From JAHJBR01 sp040757035 (lineage in GTDB: Archaea > Micrarchaeota > Micrarchaeia > Anstonellales > Bilamarchaeaceae), in the NCBI GenBank assembly GCA_040757035.1, contig JBFLYM010000014.1:1-22307 (forward strand): 22,307 nt of DNA, read 5' to 3'. A model generated the notes under the pieces. The model saw only the letters and a program-made list of their open reading frames with translations. It searched no databases and was not told the origin of the DNA. The position numbers and the translations under genes were made by a program. Shown in pieces: positions 7,631 to 15,079 of this stretch. The first letter of the stretch is position 1. Every line of letters begins with the position of its first letter.

Positions 7631-8863
7631 CTATCGTTTTATCATAACTTTTTCTGCGATACTGACTATATCATCCAAAGCTACATTTGTTTTCCTTTCA
7701 AATTGAGTCTGCACTACAATTAAGCTATTTTTTAGATCAACTCCTATTACTTTCCCAATATAAGTTCCGCCTTCTTCTATTACCTCCTTTCCATCCAATT
7801 TCATTTCACTAAGTACGTCTTCTCTTATAATTTTTATTATTTGTATTACGGCATAACCAACGACTATACTTATCAATATTGTAGTTAAAAAATCTGAAAA
7901 GGTTACATAAGGCGGTTCGCGATTGAGCGTCCAATCACTTCCAATCTTTAGCATCATTGTTGTCAATACTATTGCGCTTCCATAAAGTCCATACATTGTA
8001 ATTACAAATTTCCTTTTTTCACTGCGCGCATCAAATGCTTTGCCAACGAGTATGCAGAGCATTGCCCATGGAACTATAAGCAATCCAGACCTTAATACAT
8101 ATGCAAAGGCTTTTTCATTGTATATTTGTTCAGCAATAGATTTATTGTACGCTTGATACATTACAAATAGCGAAACAGCAAACAATGCTATTGCGGCAAT
8201 GTATGCGATCCAACTTGTCTTATCTATTGAAAATCTAAATTCTTGTAATATGTGAGATAAATAATTATCCAATCCAAATCCTTTACCTAGAAGGTAGAGA
8301 CCAACTATTATTCCAATTGGTTGCCATCCAAAACCAAATAGACTTGCTATTGAAAACATGAAAATAAGGATTGCTGGAACACCCAAAATTATTTTAGAAT
8401 AATAAGGATCCTTGAGTTTTTCTAAAATTACAAAATAGGTTTTTTCCAATTCTTTTGCTTGCTTTATTACAACCACTTTTACCGAATCTATTTTTATCCT
8501 GCTTTTTATAATTGGAATTATCTCTTCATCTGACGCGCCATCCGAAATAAATATACATCTTTCAGCGCTTGTTTCTTCCAATACTTTATCCAATTGTTTT
8601 GCAATTTCCAAATCTGCGACGTGACCAAGTATTTTATTTCCAGTGAGCGTTGCGATCACTGCATTTTTTTCATTTTTTATTTCATCAAATATTTTTACTG
8701 CGAAAAAAATAGCGTTAACATCAGAATCTTCGGCATCAACAAGCGCGAGTTTTGTTGCTGCCTTTATATTGTCTTCCCTGCCAATAAATGGACCATGAAT
8801 CTTGGCTTTTTCATAAAGATCGTTGTCTCTGTCTATGCAAAGAACAAGAATGGGGTTTTCCAT
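7631..8863 (-). CDS. DUF373 family membrane protein
   Basis: Archaea-specific family of unknown function. The 410-aa protein begins with the family signature LVLCIDRDNDLYEKA and then GPFIGREDN...AATKLALVDAEDSDVNA, a soluble alpha/beta domain (about 1-150) with ISDGASDEE around 107-114. Six or so membrane helices follow (about 158-178, 180-198, 217-238, 252-275, 286-306 and 322-346). A short C-terminal beta domain (about 350-410, GGTYIGKVIGVD) resembles the OB/KOW type. The start is supported by a TATA box 26 bp upstream (8884-8891), implying a leaderless mRNA. It converges on guaAB with a 12-bp gap. No catalytic role can be given. Confidence 0.88.
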   Translation of the reverse strand: MENPILVLCIDRDNDLYEKAKIHGPFIGREDNIKAATKLALVDAEDSDVNAIFFAVKIFDEIKNEKNAVIATLTGNKILGHVADLEIAKQLDKVLEETSAERCIFISDGASDEEIIPIIKSRIKIDSVKVVVIKQAKELEKTYFVILEKLKDPYYSKIILGVPAILIFMFSIASLFGFGWQPIGIIVGLYLLGKGFGLDNYLSHILQEFRFSIDKTSWIAYIAAIALFAVSLFVMYQAYNKSIAEQIYNEKAFAYVLRSGLLIVPWAMLCILVGKAFDARSEKRKFVITMYGLYGSAIVLTTMMLKIGSDWTLNREPPYVTFSDFLTTILISIVVGYAVIQIIKIIREDVLSEMKLDGKEVIEEGGTYIGKVIGVDLKNSLIVVQTQFERKTNVALDDIVSIAEKVMIKR

Positions 8864-8883
8864 GTTTATTTTTCAATCAAGTG

Positions 8884-8891
8884 ATTTATAT
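8884..8891 (-). promoter_or_regulatory. TATA box for the DUF373 gene
   Basis: On the minus strand CTATATAAATC reads toward the gene, centred about 25 bp before the ATG at 8863. This gives a leaderless start and shows that the gene does not depend on the RNA A transcript upstream. Confidence 0.55.
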
Positions 8892-8930
8892 AGTTTCGCT
8901 TGATATTAAAAACTAAAATAATTAGGTTCT

Positions 8931-9222
8931 AAATTTTCAAGGCTTTTAGGGTCCAGATTACCTCGCAGCAACATATCTCAAGCACGATCTGGAGATAGCT
9001 TGCGCATATCCTCTTTAAGCTGAAGACATATTCGCTTGGTGCGCATTTCCTACATGTAGCAGATCATTTGTTAGTCATTTGCACTTACAATTCCCTTCAG
9101 TTTGCAAAAGACTATTTAAAGCAACTACAGAGGTAAAAACCGCAAACAAATAGCCTTTGGTTACCCAAAGCTTTTTTACCTACTACTTGTTCCACCTGGT
9201 TTTCCCAAGCCCTAAAAATTTT
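8931..9222 (-). ncRNA. Structured RNA candidate A (paralogue of RNA B)
   Basis: This stretch, read on the minus strand, is homologous over its whole length to 13233-13525 on the plus strand. Its ends pair: AAATTTT plus AGGGCTT (9213-9207) with AAGCCTT (8945-8939) plus AAAATTT. Inside this lie GGG/CCC, then CCAG/CTGG, then an arm GGTAAAAA/TTTTTACC that holds a GTAA-tetraloop hairpin CTTTGG/CCAAAG. Blocks identical in both copies include TGAAGGGAATTGTA, ATGCGCACCAA and CAGCTTAAAGAGG. There is no protein reading frame of note. A TATA-like element lies 26-30 bp upstream, and a T-rich tail (TTTTAGTTTTTAAT) follows. I could not match it to RNase P RNA, SRP RNA or a group I/II intron. Confidence 0.72.
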
Positions 9223-9249
9223 AAGGGATAGTATTAAAGCACCGAAACT

Positions 9250-9259
9250 TTTTTAAAGC
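9250..9259 (-). promoter_or_regulatory. TATA-like element for RNA A
   Basis: Minus-strand CTTTAAAAAA lies about 26 bp before the predicted 5' end of RNA A near 9228. The divergent 183-aa gene starts at 9310, so 9223-9309 is a two-way promoter region. Confidence 0.4.
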
Positions 9260-9309
9260 TATCCTTCCATAATAATTAATAATCATTCACACAAAAACAG
9301 AGGGATATA

Positions 9310-9861
9310 ATGGATATAATGAGTACTCAAAAATATTTGAACCAAAAATCGCACCTAAAAAATTTGGTTGAAAAATGCAAGAACGTTTTTGGCCGTAAAC
9401 TTCCATCAATAGAGGAGTCACGAAAGATAGCGACGTTTACATTGAACGAAATACCATGGGATACCTCTTTTTCTTTTACGATAGCGAGACTATTAGAAGA
9501 ATACCCTGGGATCAGTAACATAAAAATATCATACATAGACGGAAGCAACTCGATAAGTTGGGAATTATGGAGACCGTTTGCTCAAATCAATTCAATGCAA
9601 TTACATAATGCACTTCTTTATGCAAACACTGCAATGCAGTATGTAATAAACCGAACCTCATCACAAGAAAAAGCATTACAATTATTGAATAGTATCAATG
9701 AATTAATCCAATTATCAAATGACCATCCGGATACTCTTCAAAGAACAATGCAAGCAATTATCTCTATTAGACCAGACCTATTTTTTGATATAGTATTACA
9801 ACAACAACGAAATCTACAAAACCTACAAAAAAAGATTCAGAGCCTGAAAAAAATAGATTGA
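9310..9861 (+). CDS. Hypothetical protein between the two RNA copies
   Basis: I do not recognise this 183-aa protein. It is soluble and mostly helical. Visible features are a charged N-terminus, a segment SWELWRPFAQINSMQ near 78-92, a Leu-rich helical part, and a C-terminal Gln/Leu/Lys-rich helix (FDIVLQQQRNLQNLQKKIQ) that could be a coiled coil. There is no signal peptide, membrane helix or Cys pair. The ATG at 9310 is preceded by GAGGGAT, a fair ribosome site; a second ATG at 9319 is possible. The stop is 2 bp from the pelota stop on the other strand. Its codons use fewer GCG/CGC combinations than the housekeeping neighbours, so it may be a recent arrival. Confidence 0.68.
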   Translation: MDIMSTQKYLNQKSHLKNLVEKCKNVFGRKLPSIEESRKIATFTLNEIPWDTSFSFTIARLLEEYPGISNIKISYIDGSNSISWELWRPFAQINSMQLHNALLYANTAMQYVINRTSSQEKALQLLNSINELIQLSNDHPDTLQRTMQAIISIRPDLFFDIVLQQQRNLQNLQKKIQSLKKID

Positions 9862-9863
9862 CT

Positions 9864-10889
9864 TTAAAAACGAAACCTCAAAAGCGCAGCGATCCCACCA
9901 AGTCCCTTTAATCTTTGACCAGACTCTGCTTCTGAAGACAATATCGCTATTGCTGCTTTTTTTTCTGCGTTTTCTACAAGATCTTCAATTTTTTTATCGG
10001 TTCTTAGCAATTCGTCAAGCACGAGCACTGTTTCGGCTGCGCCAATCTCTACAGCCTTTTTAACTTCATCAAACCCATAGACCGCAAGTCCGTCTTCTTT
10101 GCTTATGTGAACTATAACTTTTTCAATTAATGCAATCTCTTTTTCAATTCTTTGTTCGCCAATAATACGGCTTATTACCCCATTTTTCAGCAACTCGGTT
10201 ATTCCGTTCCTTTCGGCATAGTTGACGTGCTCAAAGACAGCGCGTTTCACAAGATTAGGATTCTTTTTTTCAAGGTATTCTTTAAAATTGTCTTTTTCAA
10301 ATCCTGGTCCTGCAATTATATAGCGCTCTTCATGCGCCTCTATTTCCCTCATTATTTCTGCATAGTAACTTTGTTTTTTTTCATCAAATTTTTCATCCCG
10401 CTTGCGCGCATTGCTATAAAATTCGGGTCCGTATTCTATTCCATAAGCCATTACAAGCGCGGCAAGCGCCTTTTCATCATCCATTACTATTATTCGGATT
10501 TTTGGTTTTTTTGCTTCTTTTTCAGCTTCCCTCAATCTTTTTATATGGTGCGCTTTCCATTCTTCTTTTATTATTGTGATTTTTTCATTTTTTTCTACAT
10601 CGAGTGTATGATATTTTCCATGTTGTACAAATTCCTCTGGCGTTCCTGATATTATCTTTCCGCTTAATCTAAGCGCATTCGCGTATTTCGCGAATTCAAT
10701 TTTTTCTATTATTATTCTAATAAAAACCGATTTCTTTTCTTCTTTGTCGCCTAATTTCACGCTTCTAAGAGTTCTTGCTTCAGCGAAATCGTGCGGCGCA
10801 ATTATTCTTTCTAAATGCCACAAATCATCCAGTGTTTCCGGGATAAGAACAACTTCGCCGCTTTTTTTATCTAATTTCAAAATACGCAT
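9864..10889 (-). CDS. pelA: mRNA surveillance protein Pelota (Dom34)
   Basis: Ribosome-rescue factor that, with aEF1A/ABCE1, splits ribosomes stalled on broken mRNA. The 341 aa is normal for archaeal Pelota. Domain 1 (about 1-125) carries the family start MRILKLDKKSGEVVLIPET and LDDLWHLERII. Domain 2 (about 130-265) contains AGPGFEKDNFKEY and lacks the GGQ motif of release factors, as expected. Domain 3 (about 270-341) has GLAVYGFDEVKKAVEIGAAETVLVLDE. It lies 32 bp downstream of the topoisomerase gene on the same strand and is probably co-transcribed with it. Its 3' end meets the hypothetical gene. Confidence 0.95.
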   Translation of the reverse strand: MRILKLDKKSGEVVLIPETLDDLWHLERIIAPHDFAEARTLRSVKLGDKEEKKSVFIRIIIEKIEFAKYANALRLSGKIISGTPEEFVQHGKYHTLDVEKNEKITIIKEEWKAHHIKRLREAEKEAKKPKIRIIVMDDEKALAALVMAYGIEYGPEFYSNARKRDEKFDEKKQSYYAEIMREIEAHEERYIIAGPGFEKDNFKEYLEKKNPNLVKRAVFEHVNYAERNGITELLKNGVISRIIGEQRIEKEIALIEKVIVHISKEDGLAVYGFDEVKKAVEIGAAETVLVLDELLRTDKKIEDLVENAEKKAAIAILSSEAESGQRLKGLGGIAALLRFRF

Positions 10890-10921
10890 AATATTATTTT
10901 TTGGGCAAGCTTAATATTATT

Positions 10922-13009
10922 TTATTTTTCATCTCTCTCCTTTCCTTTTCCCTTTTTCTCGTCATCTTTTGTTTTATTCCAGTCTGCTTTACTTGGACAA
11001 TTATTTCCTATACACATCTCAAACCTATTTCCTTTTTCGCGTATTATCAATACTATTGGCATATTGTCTATTTTACATAGTTTGCCGGTAGGTTTTGGAA
11101 ACCCATATCTTGGAAGTGGAAACGAATTCTTGCAATTTGGATAATTCGTACAACCGATAAAATTGCTTGTTTTGAACTTGATTATTTTTAGATTACCACT
11201 GCATAGATTGCATTTACCAACTATTCTATCCTTAAGCTCTGTTTCGTCAAGTACAAGCTTGAGTTCTTGCCCTATTTTTTTCTCATTTTGCTTGAACTCG
11301 TTTAGAATTTCGATAAGCGCATTCTTTCCTTCTTGTACAACAACCTCCTTTGTTATTTCATTAGTTTGAATTTTTTCCATATCATCCTCTATTTTACGCG
11401 TGAGTTGTTCGTCCAAAATATGTGGCGCATTCTTTTTCAATGCATGATAAACCGCTAATCCAAAATCAGTAACTTCAATCGTTTTTCCACGAATGTAATC
11501 TCTGCTAAAGAGAGTATCTATTATTACAGAGCGCGTTGCCTTAGTTCCCAGATGTTTTCCTTCAAGTTCTGAAATAAGCGACGCTTGGGTATATCGCTTT
11601 GGCGGTTTCGTTTCTTTCTTTTCCAATTTTTTATCAGTAATTATAACGTTTTCGCCTTTTGTAAATTCAGAAACAATAATATCTTCAACCGTGTAATAAT
11701 CGCCATAGAATGTTATCCAACCAGGTTCGGTTATTCTTGATCCATTTGCAAGCAACAATTCGTCATTGCAATTTAGTGTTATTTTTGTGAGTTCTTTTTT
11801 TCCGATCGGCGCAAAAACCGAGATAAATCTTCGTACTATCAAATCATATAATTTTGCCTCCTTTCTTAATATTCCTTGCTTTCCTTGTTTTTCCTGCATT
11901 TTTTTGTAAATACCGGTTGGATGAATTGCCGGATGCGCAGGATCTTCTTTTTTTCCTTGAAAGGGTTTAAACCATTTGTTTCTGATAAGTTCATTTGCGT
12001 GTTCTCTATATTCTGGAATTTCTGCGATTTTTTTGATTATATTCTGGAGACCTAAGCTCGGAGGCAATTTTTGCGAGCTAGTTCTTGGATAAGAAATATA
12101 AGAATTTTCATAAAGCGATTGTGCGAGTTCAAGTGTCTGGGACGGAGCGAATCCGAATAATTTATATGCTTCCAATTGAAGGTTTGTTAGATCAAATGGT
12201 GGGTAAGGGTAAATCGGTTTTTCCTCTTTTTTCACATTCTGGATTATTCCGCGCGCTCCAATTTTTTCAAAAACAAGCTTCGCTGACTTCTCATCCAAAA
12301 ATCTATCCTGCGCGTGCTTAAACGCGGTATTTTTTGCGTATGCGAAAATTTCCCAATAAGGTGTTGGAACAAAATTTTTAATTTCAATCTCGCGTTCCGC
12401 AAGAATTCCGAGCGTTGGTCCTTGTACTCGCCCTATGCTCATTATTTTGAATCCTTTGTTTTTTATTATTGCGCTCATAAGCGCACGCGAAAGGTTTATG
12501 CCGTAATACCAATCCAATACATGCCTCGCTTCTCCAGCATACGCGTTGGAATAATCCAATTCGCCAACATTTTCGTATGCTTCGCGTATATCGCGCGGAG
12601 TTAGCGCAGAAAAGCGCATTCTTTTTCCGTTTTCTTTTTTATAACAAAAGCGAAAAACATTATATCCTATCAGGCTTCCTTCTATATCATAATCCGTTGC
12701 TATTACTAATTCGTCTGCCCGCATCGCGAGTTGAGTTAGCAGATCCACATATCCTTTTGTATAATACGCGCTTTTGCTCGCTTTGTACGATGGCACCCAT
12801 TCAATATCAAATGTTGGATAACTCTTTGTTTTTGTTTTTTCTGTTAATGTGAATATATGGCCTACGGCTGGCGCCACAATTACTATTTTTCCATCAACAA
12901 TTGTCTCATAATAGCTTACGCTACCAACAGATTTTCTTGTAACTTTGGAACCAATGAATGCAGCTATTTTACCAGCTACTTTTGGTTTTTCTGCTATAAT
13001 AATTTGCAT
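10922..13009 (-). CDS. topA: DNA topoisomerase I (type IA)
   Basis: Relaxes negative supercoils by single-strand passage. The 695-aa protein has a TOPRIM domain (about 1-150) with catalytic E7 in IIIAEKP and the D106/D108/E110 set in ATDYDIEG. The active-site Tyr is probably Y307 in YISYPRT, within the core that begins with the LDWYYGINLSRAL block at about 165-176. The C-terminal part has a four-Cys zinc ribbon (CNLCSG...GCTNYPNC, about 610-640) and a second Cys set (CKIDNMP...CIGNNC). It ends in a Lys-rich tail. A minus-strand TATA-like AATTTAAACT (13031-13040) predicts transcription starting at the ATG. First gene of a likely topA-pelA unit. Confidence 0.96.
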   Translation of the reverse strand: MQIIIAEKPKVAGKIAAFIGSKVTRKSVGSVSYYETIVDGKIVIVAPAVGHIFTLTEKTKTKSYPTFDIEWVPSYKASKSAYYTKGYVDLLTQLAMRADELVIATDYDIEGSLIGYNVFRFCYKKENGKRMRFSALTPRDIREAYENVGELDYSNAYAGEARHVLDWYYGINLSRALMSAIIKNKGFKIMSIGRVQGPTLGILAEREIEIKNFVPTPYWEIFAYAKNTAFKHAQDRFLDEKSAKLVFEKIGARGIIQNVKKEEKPIYPYPPFDLTNLQLEAYKLFGFAPSQTLELAQSLYENSYISYPRTSSQKLPPSLGLQNIIKKIAEIPEYREHANELIRNKWFKPFQGKKEDPAHPAIHPTGIYKKMQEKQGKQGILRKEAKLYDLIVRRFISVFAPIGKKELTKITLNCNDELLLANGSRITEPGWITFYGDYYTVEDIIVSEFTKGENVIITDKKLEKKETKPPKRYTQASLISELEGKHLGTKATRSVIIDTLFSRDYIRGKTIEVTDFGLAVYHALKKNAPHILDEQLTRKIEDDMEKIQTNEITKEVVVQEGKNALIEILNEFKQNEKKIGQELKLVLDETELKDRIVGKCNLCSGNLKIIKFKTSNFIGCTNYPNCKNSFPLPRYGFPKPTGKLCKIDNMPIVLIIREKGNRFEMCIGNNCPSKADWNKTKDDEKKGKGKERDEK

Positions 13010-13135
13010 AAATCTTGTCTTTACGCATTAAGTTTAAATTTATTGCGTAGTCAAAACAAATAGAAACAGTAAATCCGCAAGTAAGTAAAAAACCCTGTAT
13101 TTCGGATTAAACTTAGCCTTTATTCGAATTCGAGT

Positions 13136-13169
13136 CAGTGTTGTAAAAAAACCAGTGTTGTAAAAAATG
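13136..13169. repeat. Tandem 17-bp duplication upstream of RNA B
   Basis: CAGTGTTGTAAAAAAAC is followed at once by a nearly identical copy that differs only in its last bases. It sits about 60-95 bp upstream of the RNA B start, in the otherwise empty stretch 13010-13197 between the topoisomerase promoter and RNA B. Role unknown. Confidence 0.5.
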
Positions 13170-13197
13170 TTCGGAACTGAAAACCTCTGAACGATTG

Positions 13198-13208
13198 CTT
13201 TATAAATC
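13198..13208 (+). promoter_or_regulatory. TATA box for RNA B
   Basis: CTTTATAAATC is a close match to the archaeal TATA consensus. Its centre is about 27 bp before 13230, a few bases upstream of the closing helix of RNA B. No protein start lies downstream on this strand, so the promoter is best explained by a stand-alone RNA. Confidence 0.65.
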
Positions 13209-13232
13209 TTTCGCTACTATTTATTATTCCTT

Positions 13233-13525
13233 GAATTTTCAGGGCTTGAGAAAACCAAGTGGAGCAAGTGGTTGGTAAAAAAGCTTTGGGTAACCAAAGG
13301 CCATTTGTTTGTGGTTTTTGCCTCTGTGATTGCTTTGAGTAGTTACTTGCAAAATGAAGGGAATTGTATTTGCATTTGACTAATAGATGACCTGTCGCAT
13401 GCAGAAGATGCGCACCAAACGGATATATCTCCAGCTTAAAGAGGGTAAGCGTAAGCAGACCTTAGGTCGTGCTGGATTTATGACACCGTGAGGTAGCTTG
13501 GACTCTAAAAGCCCTGAAGATGAAT
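13233..13525 (+). ncRNA. Structured RNA candidate B (paralogue of RNA A)
   Basis: Plus-strand homologue of RNA A, similar over about 290 nt. The closing helix is TTCAGGGCTT (13238-13247) with AAGCCCTGAA (13509-13518), ten perfect pairs. Next come GAG/CTC, then CCAAG/CTTGG. Where RNA A has GGG/CCC and CCAG/CTGG, both partners have changed together. The arm GGTAAAAA/TTTTTGCC has the same GTAA-loop hairpin as copy A, and a further hairpin GACC-TTA-GGTC lies near 13459-13469. A T-rich stretch (TTCTTTTTATAAA) follows the 3' end, and a good TATA box precedes the 5' end. The next gene, purA, runs the other way, so this is not a leader of a coding gene. Family unknown to me. Confidence 0.75.
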
Positions 13526-13607
13526 TTAATTCTTTTTATAAATTTAATTCTTCTTATGTATTGCTGTTTAAATATTGTTTGAACATTACTTGACAACGTA
13601 TAATATT

Positions 13608-14597
13608 CTAACTGTATCTTAAATCAATAATATCTTCTACGTTCGGACCTGTACCAATAAGAGTTACAGGCACACTTATTTCTTTTTCAACTAATTTTAT
13701 GAAGTCTTGCGCGTCTGGTGTAAGATTTTTAAATTTCCTCACGTTTGCATTGCCCGGAAATTTAATATCTATCTTAGTAATCGCTATTTGAGTTGCACTA
13801 TTTATTTTTGCTGCTAATCTCAAATCATCAAAATGTAAGTCTTTACTTATTCTCCTTGGCCTACCGGTCACAGTTCCATATTCTTGATAATTAAGTTTTA
13901 CTGCTTCCTCTGTTGAAATTTCACTTTTAAAAGGACCATTTCCAACTCTGGTGGTATATGATTTGATAACCATAATAACTTCATCTATGGCTTTCGGACC
14001 CAAACCAACATCTGCGGCTACTGTAGAAGCTGTGGTATCTTTACTGGTTACAAATGGATATGTCCCATAAAGGAGTGAAAGCATAAATCCTTGGCTTCCT
14101 TCTATCAAAACATTTTTTGCTTCATTGACTTCTTTTGCTACGTCAGTAAGAAATGGCTTTAATTCAGGAATTTCAGAGACCAAAACTGCAGTCCTATTCA
14201 CTCTATCTGCAATTGCTGGTCCGCATCCTTTTCCAGTTGTTCCGATTTTTTTTGAATTTTCGTTTTTGTCACATTCTAAATGCTTTGGCAAGATCACCGT
14301 TGCACGATAATCAATTCCAATTCGTTTTTTGCTATTTGTCAATTCCGCTTCAAAGAAAAAACGTTCTGGACTTATAAGGACGCCAGCGCCGATTAATAGA
14401 CGCGCATTCTCATTGACAAATCCGCATGGAACCATTCTTAAACCATATTCAGTTCCCTTCCATATAATTTTATGTCCTGCGTTTGGACCAACTCCTGCGC
14501 GTGTAATTACCTCGAAATTATCTTTTAGCGCTAAATAACTGATAATCTTTCCTTTTCCTTCATCGCCATATTGCCCTCCTACTATGATATATTTCAC
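13608..14597 (-). CDS. purA: Adenylosuccinate synthetase
   Basis: Joins IMP and aspartate with GTP to make adenylosuccinate, the first committed step to AMP. At 329 aa it is the short archaeal form (bacterial and eukaryotic enzymes are about 430 aa). The N-terminal GTP loop GGQYGDEGKGK is at 7-17 and contains the catalytic Asp. GPNAGHK, GTTGKGCGPA and IEGSQGFMLSLLYGTYPFVTS follow in family order, then TGRPRRI near the C-terminal half. The start is fixed by the conserved MKYIIVGGQYGDEGK. The RNase P protein gene lies just upstream on the same strand with a 25-bp gap, so the two may form one transcript. Confidence 0.95.
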   Translation of the reverse strand: MKYIIVGGQYGDEGKGKIISYLALKDNFEVITRAGVGPNAGHKIIWKGTEYGLRMVPCGFVNENARLLIGAGVLISPERFFFEAELTNSKKRIGIDYRATVILPKHLECDKNENSKKIGTTGKGCGPAIADRVNRTAVLVSEIPELKPFLTDVAKEVNEAKNVLIEGSQGFMLSLLYGTYPFVTSKDTTASTVAADVGLGPKAIDEVIMVIKSYTTRVGNGPFKSEISTEEAVKLNYQEYGTVTGRPRRISKDLHFDDLRLAAKINSATQIAITKIDIKFPGNANVRKFKNLTPDAQDFIKLVEKEISVPVTLIGTGPNVEDIIDLRYS

Positions 14598-14622
14598 GTT
14601 TCCACTATTTTTTCTGACTTGC

Positions 14623-14817
14623 TTATTTATATTTTATTTTTCTTACATAACCGCAAGAATTGCATTTATACATTATCCGTTTGTTTTTGTTATCAAAATC
14701 AATTGAAACGCTTTTTCCCGGACGCCAGAAAAAAAAGCACTTTCTGCAAAATGATAGTTTTTGCTCTTTTGTCAATTTCACTTTATTTTTGTGTACGATT
14801 GCAAACACAAGTTGCAT
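14623..14817 (-). CDS. rnp4: RNase P protein Rpr2/Rpp21 (start uncertain)
   Basis: Zinc-ribbon protein subunit of archaeal RNase P (Rpp21/RNP4), which helps the RNA subunit remove tRNA 5' leaders. The 64 aa read from the only in-frame ATG carry two Cys pairs, CRKC and CNSC, with the KVKLTKEQK...SFCRKCFFFWRPG and YKCNSCGYVRKIKY pattern of the family. The conserved N-terminal helices are also encoded in frame just upstream (14818-14898: ICEERIAVLFNEAQRTF then YHPERSKRY). No ATG, GTG or TTG precedes them before a stop at 14977-14979. The true start may be ATT 14898 or ATA 14907, or the A8 run at 14898-14905 may hold an indel. Identity is fairly sure; the 5' end is not. Confidence 0.78.
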   Translation of the reverse strand: MQLVFAIVHKNKVKLTKEQKLSFCRKCFFFWRPGKSVSIDFDNKNKRIMYKCNSCGYVRKIKYK

Positions 14818-15079
14818 GTACCTTTTTGATCTTTCAGGATGATACGCAAAGGTTCTTTGCGCTTCATTAAAAAGAACAGCTATTCTTTCTTCACAAATTT
14901 TTTTTATTGAATCTTTTCGAACACCACAAATATATCTAGATGGATTTATATTGACCGCCTTACAACTAATTACACCTATTTATTTTGAGTTTCGTGCTGT
15001 TAATTTGCATGTAAAAGTTTTTAAATCTCTATATCAAAATAACATTCTTAAAGTGCTTAAAATACCTAAAATACTCAAA

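Noticed and set aside
8931..9222. RNase P RNA or SRP RNA as identity of the twin RNAs
   Set aside because: Neither the GAGGAAAGTCC/ACAGAA core of RNase P nor the GGAAG...AGCAG core of SRP RNA is present in either copy, and two copies would be unusual.
10152..10649. 165-aa plus-strand open frame opposite pelota
   Set aside because: It is rich in Phe and Tyr, as expected from the reverse of Lys/Glu-rich codons, and is fully covered by a clear gene.
13233..13525. Group I intron, from a GACTA match
   Set aside because: Only this 5-base match is seen. The other core elements and a split host gene are missing.
14951..15079. 43-residue N-terminal extension of PurM from a TTG
   Set aside because: The extension is unlike PurM, overlaps the RNase P protein region and spans a TATA-like element; a normal-length protein starts at 15080.
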